32,217 bases of DNA from Deltaproteobacteria bacterium (GTDB taxonomy: Bacteria; Desulfobacterota; Binatia; Bin18). How positions within the stretch are numbered: position 1 is the first letter of the stretch; each line of letters opens with the position of its first letter. Below are positions 6,782-15,956 of the stretch, one piece after another. The stretch is from NCBI GenBank assembly GCA_009692435.1, contig SHZE01000014.1, positions 1 through 32,217 of the forward strand. Direction: 5' to 3'. The position numbers and the translations under genes were made by a program. The notes under the pieces were generated by a model. It saw only the letters and a program-made list of their open reading frames with translations, did no database searches and was not told the origin of the DNA.

Positions 6782-9073
6782 TTAGAATGCCGACCGGCTT
6801 GAGGAACTCAAACCCACGAAGGTAATCAAGAAGCGAAACTCAAGCTCCTTCGGGTTGACCTTATCAATCAAGCCCAGGTCGACATACCAGCAGTTCTGCG
6901 GCGAAATGAAGCGCAAGTAATAGCGATTGCCAATGAATGATCCCGCGTTGAAATCGTAGCGGCCAAAATAAGCGCCCGTCACATATTCATTCAAGCGCAA
7001 CACGGCATAGACATTCATTTCTTTCAGGATGCGGTCGGTGACCGTCCGGTACGAGACCCCGAGTGTCGTCCGCCGTTGCAAATCCGCCAACAACGGCGCC
7101 GTGGCTGGGAGCGGACGGGGATCACTCAAGGACGCACCAAGCCGGGCCATCGTCACATCGCCGCGAGCGACATCATACGTGGAGTCCACGGTAAACGTCG
7201 TGTAGGGCAGCGGCGACAACCGCGCGGTGATGTCGACATCGGAAAAATGCTCCTTCTTTCGACCAATGGCACGAGAGGGGTCATAGGCATGCGTAACCGA
7301 GAACCGCGCCAGTTCTCGCACCTCCGTCGTTGGCGCGGAGGGCTTGTCCGTGGCTCCCGCCTCGGGCGTCGTGGCGAATTTGCCCAACACCCGACTAGAG
7401 AATCCATAGACGAAGAGGTTGCGACGATTGATGCGGTCCAGCGAATCGTACAACGGTAAATCCTGTTGTTGATGGACCGCGGGCACGTAGGAATAGCTGA
7501 CTTGTGGTTCGATCACATGTTGAAGCTGTCGGAGCCGCCCCCAGTTGAGATTGAAGACTCGCGACAAGCGAGTGCCAAGTTCCGCCCGGAATTGTACGGT
7601 CTCGCGCGTGCGGTCGCCCCGCAACTGACCCGACTCCGGGAGCGTCGGACACCCCAGGTCTTTCGAGGTGCGGTCGCCCCGCAACTGACCCGACTTCGTG
7701 GGCGGCGGACACCCCTGGTCTTCCGAAGTCATGTGATACACGGTCTCGCGCCCAGTCGCTTTCAGCGATCCGTACAGATATTTCCCCAGATGGAACGGCA
7801 ACGCTACGGATGGAGCAATGTCGAGTCGTTGCCCGGCATATCCCTTATTACGATAGAAATTCGCCCCGTCCACGGACAGGCCGAGTTCGACGTGATCCTT
7901 CCACGCGTGCTGCGTGCGGAACTGCACCCGCGGCAAGGTCTGAAAGGCGAAGTCGTCATCCAAGCGCAGGTCTTGATAATAGCGCGCTTCCCCGCGCAGC
8001 AGCGCATTGCGCCAGGTTTTCACACCGCCCGCGCGCGAGTCGGTAAAGCGACGGGTACGCAGGTCCCAGTCGTCCAGTTCCAACGCTGACTTGAGATTCA
8101 AGGCACGGTGGCTAATCTCCCGCAAAAACTGATCGTCGCTGACAAAAAAGAAATCGCCATACGCCCGAAAATCTTGGGCGAGGAGCTGACGATGCACGCC
8201 CGTCACACTCCAGCGGTTAATCGGCCCCGTTGTCGTCGCCGGTCCGCGAATTTGTTCATTGAAATACGAGGCCGCGAGCAATCCTTCGGTCCGTTCATTG
8301 GGCGCGTAACGAAACTCGCCCCACGCCCCAATACGCGCGGCGGTCTCCAGATCCGTGGTCACCGTCGCGTCATAGCTTTTGTTGATGGCCCAGTAGAATG
8401 GCTGCTGCCACACAAATCCGCGTTTGCTCGAAAATCCATAGTTGGGAAACAGAAAGCCACTCTGTCGGTCAGTACGCACCGGCACGAACGCGTAGGGCAC
8501 GTACAGCAGCGGTAGCCCACGCACCCGCAGGACGCCGTGGCGGATCGTTCCCATCCCACGCAGGGCCACGTCAATGGTGCTTGCGCCGATGCTCCAATCG
8601 GCTTTCTTGAAATTCTTATCGCAGTCACAGGTCGTGAACACCCCATCCTCGATATGGTAGGTTTGCCCGTAGGACTTTTTCAACTCTTTCCCGGTCAGCA
8701 CATATTGGCTACGCGGCAACGTCACGATGCCGTTGGTGAGCGTTCCGGTTTCATTTTCCATTTCCATCTGGAGGGTCTCGGCTTCAATCTGACCGAGGGA
8801 ATCCTTCAGCTCGACATGGCCGCGCGCATCAAGCGTATTGGTGTCACGATTCACGCTGATGGTATCGGCGGACAGCGTCGTTTGTCCTTTGGTCACCACA
8901 ACGTTGCCAGTGGCCGACACCACATTGCTCTGGTCTTCATAGGTCAACGTGTCGCCTTTCACACGAACCTGCTCATCTTCCCCAGATGGGGTCTGTCCAG
9001 ATGGGTCCTGCGCCCACGTTGATGGACAGACAAGGAGTACAACCATCAACAGGACCACTTTCCACCACCCCAT
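6782..9073 (-). CDS. lptD: LPS-assembly protein LptD (OstA-like N-domain plus beta barrel)
   Basis: OstA-like [94 protein letters not shown] 9073 overlaps the folC stop (TAATG); ORF track start is GTG 9079. Confidence 0.92.
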   Translation of the reverse strand: MGWWKVVLLMVVLLVCPSTWAQDPSGQTPSGEDEQVRVKGDTLTYEDQSNVVSATGNVVVTKGQTTLSADTISVNRDTNTLDARGHVELKDSLGQIEAETLQMEMENETGTLTNGIVTLPRSQYVLTGKELKKSYGQTYHIEDGVFTTCDCDKNFKKADWSIGASTIDVALRGMGTIRHGVLRVRGLPLLYVPYAFVPVRTDRQSGFLFPNYGFSSKRGFVWQQPFYWAINKSYDATVTTDLETAARIGAWGEFRYAPNERTEGLLAASYFNEQIRGPATTTGPINRWSVTGVHRQLLAQDFRAYGDFFFVSDDQFLREISHRALNLKSALELDDWDLRTRRFTDSRAGGVKTWRNALLRGEARYYQDLRLDDDFAFQTLPRVQFRTQHAWKDHVELGLSVDGANFYRNKGYAGQRLDIAPSVALPFHLGKYLYGSLKATGRETVYHMTSEDQGCPPPTKSGQLRGDRTSKDLGCPTLPESGQLRGDRTRETVQFRAELGTRLSRVFNLNWGRLRQLQHVIEPQVSYSYVPAVHQQQDLPLYDSLDRINRRNLFVYGFSSRVLGKFATTPEAGATDKPSAPTTEVRELARFSVTHAYDPSRAIGRKKEHFSDVDITARLSPLPYTTFTVDSTYDVARGDVTMARLGASLSDPRPLPATAPLLADLQRRTTLGVSYRTVTDRILKEMNVYAVLRLNEYVTGAYFGRYDFNAGSFIGNRYYLRFISPQNCWYVDLGLIDKVNPKELEFRFLITFVGLSSSSRSAF
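7610..7669. repeat. 60-bp in-frame tandem repeat within lptD, copy 2 (C-terminal)
   Basis: 53/60 positions identical to 7670-7729; encodes [20 protein letters not shown]. Confidence 0.93.
7670..7729. repeat. 60-bp in-frame tandem repeat within lptD, copy 1 (N-terminal)
   Basis: Encodes [20 protein letters not shown]; pair is flanked by ACGGTCTCGCGC at 7596-7607 and 7740-7751. Confidence 0.93.
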
Positions 9074-10380
9074 TAGCACTTCTCCTCTAACGTCTCGGTA
9101 CCCCTTGTCGTCATCACGGTTGGGGAAAAGAGCGGATAGACTTCTCCAACGAGAAAGAGCGAACCCGCGATCAAGATCGCTTCATCTGGTTGAGCTAAGG
9201 CTAGCAATTGCCGACACGCTTCGGGCGCATCGGCTACGATTCGCACCGGACAGAACGACGCGAACGCGGTACGAAGCTGCTCCGGGTCTTCCGCACGCGC
9301 TTGTTGCACACGGGTGACGATCACTTCTGAGGCAAGTTGGGCCAGCATCGGTACCATTACCCGCCAATCTTTATCCCGCATCACCGCAAACAGCAACTTC
9401 ACCCGCCTCCCACGGACGAGCGCGGGGAGTTCCGCTTGCAAAGTTTCCAGCGCTTGCGGGTTATGCGCACCATCAAGAATCACGAGGGGCGCGTGCGAGA
9501 CCACTTCGAGCCGCCCAGGCCAATATGCAGTCTGTAGCCCGCTCGCAGCCTGCGCGACCGTGACAGGAACCGTCGGCTGAATCAATTCGAGCGCTGCCAG
9601 AGCGGTGGCCGCGTTGCGATATTGAAACCGGCCGCGCAGTCCCAGTTGAAGATTGGGGATATGCCATTGCCGACCCGTATATGTGACATCATCCGCCGAA
9701 GCTTCGTGGATCGCAAACTCACGGTTGAAGAGATACGCGGGACTGCTCCGTTCGGCGGCGAGGTTCAGCAGTACCTCTCGACTTTCCGGAGAGACGTGAC
9801 CGATGACCACGGGGATAGTTGGCTTGATGATGCCGCCTTTTTCGTAGGCGATCTCCCGCTCGGTATTACCGAGATACGCCTGATGATCGAGCCCAATGCT
9901 CGTAATCACGGACACGAGTGGGCACAGCACATTGGTCGAATCAAGCCGCCCGCCGAGCCCAACTTCCACGACGGCGATTTCCATATCCGTCCGCGCGAAG
10001 GCCCAAAACGCCAACATCGTCATCATTTCAAATGGCGTGAGCTGAATCCGCGCCGGTTCAACCCGCGCGCGAATCTCCGCGACTCCGTCAATCACTTCCT
10101 GTTCTGTGATCCACCGGGTGCCCAACCGAATTCGTTCACGGAAGTCGATGAGATGTGGGGAGGTAAAAAGACCAACACGGTAGCCCGCCGTGCGCAAGAT
10201 CGAATGAAGAAACGTGGCAGTGGAGCCTTTGCCATTGGTTCCCGCGACATGAATGGCCGCGAAGCGTTGCTGTGGTGACCCACAGAGTTGTAACGCTTCA
10301 GTCACCCGTTCCAGCTTGAGGTCCATCCGTTCGATTTCGAGATGGTAGAGAAACTCAAGAGTTTGTTGGTAGGTGAGCAT
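9073..10380 (-). CDS. folC: Bifunctional folylpolyglutamate synthase/dihydrofolate synthase
   Basis: HVAGTNGKGSTATFLHSIL, SPHLIDFRERI, GLGGRLDSTNV, ILDGAHNPQA; likely start MLTYQQTLEFL at 10380. Confidence 0.93.
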   Translation of the reverse strand: MLTYQQTLEFLYHLEIERMDLKLERVTEALQLCGSPQQRFAAIHVAGTNGKGSTATFLHSILRTAGYRVGLFTSPHLIDFRERIRLGTRWITEQEVIDGVAEIRARVEPARIQLTPFEMMTMLAFWAFARTDMEIAVVEVGLGGRLDSTNVLCPLVSVITSIGLDHQAYLGNTEREIAYEKGGIIKPTIPVVIGHVSPESREVLLNLAAERSSPAYLFNREFAIHEASADDVTYTGRQWHIPNLQLGLRGRFQYRNAATALAALELIQPTVPVTVAQAASGLQTAYWPGRLEVVSHAPLVILDGAHNPQALETLQAELPALVRGRRVKLLFAVMRDKDWRVMVPMLAQLASEVIVTRVQQARAEDPEQLRTAFASFCPVRIVADAPEACRQLLALAQPDEAILIAGSLFLVGEVYPLFSPTVMTTRGTETLEEKC

Positions 10381-10394
10381 AGCCTTGTCAGTAC

Positions 10395-10422
10395 CGAGTG
10401 ACGAGTTGTGAGTAACGAGTAA
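10395..10422. repeat. Heptamer array (CGAGTGA CGAGTTG TGAGTAA CGAGTAA)
   Basis: 4 units immediately upstream of the folC start. Confidence 0.75.
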
Positions 10423-10553
10423 GGCAGCGAGTACACGGCCAGCGAAGTGAGCCGGATGGAACAGAGTGGAATCCGGACAGCCTGGGTATGGTAAAAAAAC
10501 CGGCGACACGGAGCAGCGGAGAAGACCAGCACGGGGACTTCCCGGGCGGTGTT

Positions 10554-10570
10554 GGTGCGTCAAGCGCACC
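10554..10570. repeat. REP-like palindrome GGTGCG-TCAAG-CGCACC
   Basis: Perfect 6-bp arms, 5-nt loop; nested inside GGAGAAG (10518-10524) / CTTCTCC (10576-10582). Confidence 0.55.
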
Positions 10571-10604
10571 CTACTCTTCTCCCTCTACTGCGTTCCTCTA
10601 TTTT

Positions 10605-10639
10605 TGCCTTTTACCTTTTGCCCTTTGATTCTTGATTTT
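10605..10639. repeat. Heptamer array (TGCCTTT TACCTTT TGCCCTT TGATTCT TGATTTT)
   Basis: 5 units; contains the accD stop (10611-10613). Confidence 0.75.
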
Positions 10640-11507
10640 GGCCTTCATCTGCATGGCCCTCCACCTTTCTCCGTCGATCGATCTCTTGTTCATCACAGAG
10701 CAAAGCCAGGACCTGCCCAATCACCCGACGCAGGTCTTTGCGCTCAACCACGAGGTCCACCATCCCGTGTTCCAACAAAAACTCGGAGCGTTGGAACCCT
10801 GGCGGCAGTTTCTCGCGAATCGTTTGCTCAATCACCCGCGGACCCGCGAACCCGATAAGCGCTTGCGGCTCGGCGATGTTGAGGTCTCCCACCAACCCCA
10901 GTGAGGCGGCCACTCCTCCGGTGGTTGGGTCAGTCATCACTGACAGATATGGCAAGCCTTCCTCGCGCAAACAGCCCAAAGCCATGTTGACCTTCGCCAT
11001 TTGCATCAGCGACAGCACCCCTTCCTGCATCCGGGCTCCGCCTGAGGCCGCGAAGAAAACGACCGGCATACGTTCACCAATGGCATGTTCCACGATCCGC
11101 GTGAGCTTTTCGCCAACAACCGTGCCCATACTGCCGCCCAGAAAGGAAAAATCGAAAATCCCCAGCGCCACGGCACGACCAGAGATAAGCCCCACGCCGC
11201 AGAGCACGGCATCATAGCGTCCGGTTTTTTTCCAGGCATCCGTCAGTCGTTTTTCATACGGCCGGCGATCAACGAATTGTAACGGATCGGTCGAGCGCAG
11301 GTCCGCGTCATGCTCAGTAAACGATCCTCGGTCCACCAAGGTGAGCAGTCGTTGCTCCACCGTGAGGCGAAGATGCGCCCCACATTTGGAGCAAACAAAA
11401 AGGCGACGCTCCACTTCCTTGCGAAAGAGGATTTCTTGACACGCAGTGCACTTAATCCAAATCGACTCGGCCTCCTCCGGCGCGGGTCTGGGCTCAGGAG
11501 CAGACAT
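10611..11507 (-). CDS. accD: Acetyl-CoA carboxylase carboxyltransferase subunit beta
   Basis: Zn ribbon WIKCTACQEILFRKEVERRLFVCSKCGAHLRL; FFAASGGARMQEGVLSLMQMAK; TDPTTGGVAASLGLVGDLNIAEPQALIGFAGPRVIEQTI. Confidence 0.95.
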   Translation of the reverse strand: MSAPEPRPAPEEAESIWIKCTACQEILFRKEVERRLFVCSKCGAHLRLTVEQRLLTLVDRGSFTEHDADLRSTDPLQFVDRRPYEKRLTDAWKKTGRYDAVLCGVGLISGRAVALGIFDFSFLGGSMGTVVGEKLTRIVEHAIGERMPVVFFAASGGARMQEGVLSLMQMAKVNMALGCLREEGLPYLSVMTDPTTGGVAASLGLVGDLNIAEPQALIGFAGPRVIEQTIREKLPPGFQRSEFLLEHGMVDLVVERKDLRRVIGQVLALLCDEQEIDRRRKVEGHADEGQNQESKGKR

Positions 11508-11524
11508 GGCTTTCTCCTCCTCGG

Positions 11525-12355
11525 TTATGATTCCGGCTTGGGGGTTGGGGTGAGGGTACGCTCCCGTAACGCCTGCTTGAGGCTCCCAACAAACGAACCA
11601 ACTTGAGCGGCGGCGTCCGGTTCAGTCCCGTGTGTCTCGAGAATCCGCGAGAGGGCGCTGCCGACAATCACCGCATCGGCGAACTCCGCGACTTGGGCCG
11701 CTTGCGCTGGCGACGAGATGCCGAACCCGACCCCGACTGGCACCGGCGAGAGTCCGCGAATACGGCGCACCATTTCCCCCAAATCATCCGGCAACGCATC
11801 CCGCATGCCGGTCACGCCAGTGACGGAGACGTAGTACACAAAGCCGCGTGCCCGCGTGAGCACCTTCCGCGCCCGTACCAGTGAACTGGTCGGTGCCAAC
11901 AAGAAGATGAGGTCCAGGTCTTGGCGGTCGGTTTCGATTTTGAGCTCGTCCGCCTCTTCCGGCGGCAGATCGACACAGAGCACGCCATCGACACCCACTT
12001 GCCGCGCGTCACGCGCGAACCGGGCCGCGCCATAGCGAAAGACAGGATTGTAGTAAGTGAAGAGAATAATCGGCACGGACACCGATTGTCGCACCTGCTG
12101 CACCAGCGCGAAAATGCGGCTGAGCGAGGTCCCACTACGCAGCGCCCGCTCGGACGCCAGTTGATTGGCGGGACCATCAGCCATCGGATCGGAGAACGGC
12201 ACACCGAGCTCAATGAGGTCCACGCCGTTGCGTACCAATTCATAGACCACCTGCTCGGTCACGTCGAGCGTCGGATCACCCGCGGTGATGTACGGAATGA
12301 GCGCCACTTCGCCGCGCGCGCGCAACGCCACGAACGTCTCGGTAATGCGCGTCAT
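11525..12355 (-). CDS. trpA: Tryptophan synthase alpha chain
   Basis: [55 protein letters not shown]. Confidence 0.95.
   Translation of the reverse strand: MTRITETFVALRARGEVALIPYITAGDPTLDVTEQVVYELVRNGVDLIELGVPFSDPMADGPANQLASERALRSGTSLSRIFALVQQVRQSVSVPIILFTYYNPVFRYGAARFARDARQVGVDGVLCVDLPPEEADELKIETDRQDLDLIFLLAPTSSLVRARKVLTRARGFVYYVSVTGVTGMRDALPDDLGEMVRRIRGLSPVPVGVGFGISSPAQAAQVAEFADAVIVGSALSRILETHGTEPDAAAQVGSFVGSLKQALRERTLTPTPKPES
11538..11558. repeat. Short heptamer-like run (TTGGGGG TTGGGGT GAGGGTA) at trpA 3' end
   Basis: 3 units; encodes the TLTPTPK part of the TrpA tail. Confidence 0.45.
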
Positions 12356-13545
12356 GAGCGCACCTCGGTCTCGAACAAAGGCATCACGCTCTGCAAGTCT
12401 TTATCGCCACGCCCCGACAGGTTGAGGATCACGATCTCATCCCGGCGCAGCGTCGGCACGAACCGCGCGGCGTAGGCGATCGCGTGCGAACTCTCCAACG
12501 CGGGAATGATCCCTTCGGTCTCCGCCAACAGTTTCATCGCCCTGAGCGCCTCCTGATCCTCGACCGTCACGTACTGCACCCGCTGTTGATCGCGTAGATA
12601 GCTCAACTCCGGCCCCACGCCGGGATAGTCCAACCCCGCCGCGATGGAGTGCGTATCGCGAATCTGACCGGTTTCATCTTGCAAGACGTAGCTCTTACTG
12701 CCGTGCAACACCCCGACCTGTCCGCCGGTGATCGACGCGGCATTCTTGCCTTCGCCCGTGCCTCCGGCTTCAACGCCAATCATGCGCACGGACGCATCGT
12801 TGAGGAACGGCGCGAACAGCCCCATCGCGTTACTGCCACCACCAACACAAGCGATGAGATAATCGGGCAGCCGCCCTTCGCGTTTGCGCACCTGTTGCCG
12901 GGCCTCGCGGCCAATCACCGATTGAAAATCGCGTACCAGCATGGGATACGGGTGCGGCCCCGCCACCGTGCCGATGACATAAAAGGTCTCGTTCACATGC
13001 GAAATCCAATCACGTAGCGCCTCGTTCATAGCATCTTTCAACGTGCGAGTTCCGCTTGTGACTTCATGCACGGTGGCGCCAAGCAGGTGCATGCGGAACA
13101 CGTTGGGAGCCTGCCGGACAATATCCTCAGCCCCCATGAAGACTTCGCACTTGAAGCCAAAGAGCGCGGCCACCGTCGCCGTGGCCACACCGTGTTGCCC
13201 GGCCCCAGTCTCGGCGATGACGCGCGACTTACCCATACGCCGCGCGAGCAGCGCTTGGCCAATGGTGTTGTTAATTTTATGCGCGCCGGTGTGGTTCAAG
13301 TCCTCCCGTTTCAGATAGACCTTCGCCCCGCCCCACTGTTCAGTGAGCCGGGCGGCAAAGGTCAAGGGAGTCGGGCGACCGACATAGTCTTGCGATAGCG
13401 CGCGCAGTTCACGCTGAAAGGCTGGCTCGCGCCGACAGCGGCGATAGACCTCCTCCAGCTCGATCAACGCGGGCATCAACGTTTCAGCGACATACCGGCC
13501 GCCATAAGGACCAAAGTGACCGGACGCATCAGGCTGTCTTGGCAT
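12352..13545 (-). CDS. trpB: Tryptophan synthase beta chain
   Basis: [54 protein letters not shown]; start MPRQPDASG at 13545. Confidence 0.96.
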   Translation of the reverse strand: MPRQPDASGHFGPYGGRYVAETLMPALIELEEVYRRCRREPAFQRELRALSQDYVGRPTPLTFAARLTEQWGGAKVYLKREDLNHTGAHKINNTIGQALLARRMGKSRVIAETGAGQHGVATATVAALFGFKCEVFMGAEDIVRQAPNVFRMHLLGATVHEVTSGTRTLKDAMNEALRDWISHVNETFYVIGTVAGPHPYPMLVRDFQSVIGREARQQVRKREGRLPDYLIACVGGGSNAMGLFAPFLNDASVRMIGVEAGGTGEGKNAASITGGQVGVLHGSKSYVLQDETGQIRDTHSIAAGLDYPGVGPELSYLRDQQRVQYVTVEDQEALRAMKLLAETEGIIPALESSHAIAYAARFVPTLRRDEIVILNLSGRGDKDLQSVMPLFETEVRS

Positions 13546-14149
13546 TAGTGATAAACGCTCGTACTTTTTCTGGATTTTTCTGACCGGGGGTCGATTCCAC
13601 GCCACTGGCGACATCGACCGCCCACGGACGCACCGTCCGCACAGCGGCGGCGACATTGTCAGGAGTGAGCCCGCCCGCTAACAGGAGACGCTGACGAACA
13701 GCTTGTGGGAGAGCCGCGGCCGCATCCCACGCGAACACTTCACCAGTTCCCCCGTATCGCCCTGGCCGATGGGTGTCAAGGAGGAGATAGGTACTCGGCA
13801 CGTTATCCAACATGGGAATGGTGCCGTCAGCAGGAATCCGCATCGCCTTAATGATCGGACACGGCCACCCATGTATCTCGGTCACAGTCTCGTCGCCATG
13901 AAATTGAATGACGTTGAGCGGCACCTGCTCGACCAGGGTGGCGATATGCTCACGCGCCGCGTTGACGAAGACACCAACACACTGGATGTGCGTCGGTATA
14001 GCGGCACGAATAGACTGAGCGATGGGCAGCGTGACACAGCGTGGGCTCCGTGGATAGAAGTTGAGGCCGATCAAATCCACGCCACACTCCACCGCATGCA
14101 GCGCGTCAGCAACCGAGGTCACGCCACAAATTTTGACACGGACGCTCAC
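13529..14149 (-). CDS. trpF: Phosphoribosylanthranilate isomerase
   Basis: [40 protein letters not shown]-type motif, [19 protein letters not shown]. Confidence 0.93.
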   Translation of the reverse strand: MSVRVKICGVTSVADALHAVECGVDLIGLNFYPRSPRCVTLPIAQSIRAAIPTHIQCVGVFVNAAREHIATLVEQVPLNVIQFHGDETVTEIHGWPCPIIKAMRIPADGTIPMLDNVPSTYLLLDTHRPGRYGGTGEVFAWDAAAALPQAVRQRLLLAGGLTPDNVAAAVRTVRPWAVDVASGVESTPGQKNPEKVRAFITNAKTA

Positions 14150-14931
14150 CCGTCTCCTCGATTCAACGCACGGAGCGGGACACCGGGGTCAGGAGCGGCC
14201 ATGAACGTTTCGCCAATTAGAAAGGCGTGCACGCCGTGGGCTTCGAGGCGGGTCAATTGTTCATCGCGCGAGAGCCCGCTCTCCGAGACCACGGTCACTC
14301 CGGGTGGCACTAGGCGAACTAATCGTTCGCTCGTCTCAATGGTCGTATGAAAGGTGCGGAGATCGCGGTTGTTGATCCCAAGCAATTGTACGCCACAATT
14401 AATGGCTCGTGTCAGCTCCTCCTCATCATGCACTTCAACTAAGCAATCGAGTCCAAGTGTGGAAGCGAGCGCGCTCAGCTCCGTGATCTGCCCATCGGAA
14501 AGAATGGCGACGATCAGGAGAATCGCGCTCGCCCCGGAAGCACGAGCTTCATATACCTGATAGGGATCGAACAGAAAATCCTTGCGGAGCAGTGGACATG
14601 CGACCTCATGTTGACGGATCAGTCGTAAGAAATCGAGGTGCCCTTGAAAAAATTTGGCTTCCGTCAGCACCGAAATGGCGGCGGCACCATTAGCGGCATA
14701 CGTCCGTGCCAACGCGAGCGGCTCAAAATCAACGCGGATCACCCCTTTTGAGGGCGAGGCTTTTTTGACTTCGGCAATAATCACTCGTCCGGGATAAGTG
14801 CGTAAGGTCTGGAGAAATGGTGGCGGCGTGGCGTGAAAGAGTGGCAGGTCCTGAAGCTGCGCGAGGGACACTTGTTGTTTTTGCGCGGCCAGTTCCATGC
14901 GTTTATACGCGACGATGTCGTCGAGAATCAT
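14146..14931 (-). CDS. trpC: Indole-3-glycerol phosphate synthase
   Basis: VIIAEVKKASPSKGVI, ISVLTEAKFFQGHLDFL, PLLRKDFLFDPYQVYEARASGA, LLGINNRDLRTF, VSESG. Confidence 0.95.
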   Translation of the reverse strand: MILDDIVAYKRMELAAQKQQVSLAQLQDLPLFHATPPPFLQTLRTYPGRVIIAEVKKASPSKGVIRVDFEPLALARTYAANGAAAISVLTEAKFFQGHLDFLRLIRQHEVACPLLRKDFLFDPYQVYEARASGASAILLIVAILSDGQITELSALASTLGLDCLVEVHDEEELTRAINCGVQLLGINNRDLRTFHTTIETSERLVRLVPPGVTVVSESGLSRDEQLTRLEAHGVHAFLIGETFMAAPDPGVPLRALNRGDG

Positions 14932-15950
14932 GCCGTCATCTCCTCATGGGTCAGTGCGATAAAACGCTCAAGGGTTCTCATGGCGGCTCCACTGGCGATC
15001 ACGGCCCGCGCGCGCTCAACCCCCACCACCAATGAGGGAACCGCATCACCCGCATAGAGTGCCGCTCCCGCGTTGAGGATCACAATGTCGCGGCGAGGGC
15101 CAGGCGTATCAGCAAACACCGCACGGATAATCGCCGCCGACTCCTGCGCGCTCTTCACTTGGAGTTCCGCGAGGGTACAACGGGAAAGCCCAAAGTCTTG
15201 GGGAGCAATAGTCATCGTCCGCACAGTGCCGGCATGCCATTCCGCGACAAACGTAGGCGCGGTCAGCGAGATTTCATCAAGCCCATCCTCCCCATGGACA
15301 ACCAACGCATGGGAGCTGCCAAGCTTACCCAAGGCTTCAGCGACGGGCACGGCCCATTGTTTGTCGAACACGCCCATGAGCTGATGGCGGGCACCCGCCG
15401 GGTTGGTCAACGGGCCAAGCAGGTTAAAGATGGTACGAATACCGATTTCCCGACGCGGCCCCACGGCATAACGCATCGCACGGTGAAACGCAGGAGCAAA
15501 GAGAAAGCCGAATTTCACTTCTCGTAGACAACGCTCGACTTGGGCGGGAGACAGTTCAACTTTGGCACCGAGCGTTTCCAGCACATCGGCTCCCCCAACC
15601 GCACCAGACATGGCACGGTTCCCATGTTTAGCGACACAGAGTCCGGCTGCCGCCGCCACAAAAGCCGCAGCGGTTGAGATATTGAACGTCAGGCGTCCAT
15701 CCCCACCAGTCCCACAGGTATCAAGGACGGCCTCGTCAGGATGCACGCGGATGGCCAGTTCGCGCATGACACGAGCCGCGCCCGTGATTTCCGCTACGGT
15801 CTCACCCTTGATATGCAACGCGGTTAGCAACGCTCCAATTTGCGCCGGCGTCGCCTGGCCGTCCATGATCTCCATCATAACGGTGGACATATCGACTTCC
15901 GATATGTCCCGTCGCGCGACGACGTGGGCAATGGCTTCTTTCACCGTCAT
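14928..15950 (-). CDS. trpD: Anthranilate phosphoribosyltransferase
   Basis: DTCGTGGDGRLTFNISTAAAFVAAAAG, KHGNRAMSG, GADVLETLGA, RTIFNLLGPLTNP. Confidence 0.95.
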   Translation of the reverse strand: MTVKEAIAHVVARRDISEVDMSTVMMEIMDGQATPAQIGALLTALHIKGETVAEITGAARVMRELAIRVHPDEAVLDTCGTGGDGRLTFNISTAAAFVAAAAGLCVAKHGNRAMSGAVGGADVLETLGAKVELSPAQVERCLREVKFGFLFAPAFHRAMRYAVGPRREIGIRTIFNLLGPLTNPAGARHQLMGVFDKQWAVPVAEALGKLGSSHALVVHGEDGLDEISLTAPTFVAEWHAGTVRTMTIAPQDFGLSRCTLAELQVKSAQESAAIIRAVFADTPGPRRDIVILNAGAALYAGDAVPSLVVGVERARAVIASGAAMRTLERFIALTHEEMTA

Positions 15951-15956
15951 AGAGCA

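Noticed and set aside
9622-10278. 218-aa plus-strand ORF antisense to folC
   Set aside because: Fully contained opposite a well-identified folC; composition looks like a shadow frame.
13703-14350. 215-aa plus-strand ORF antisense to trpF/trpC
   Set aside because: Shadow ORF with no family resemblance.
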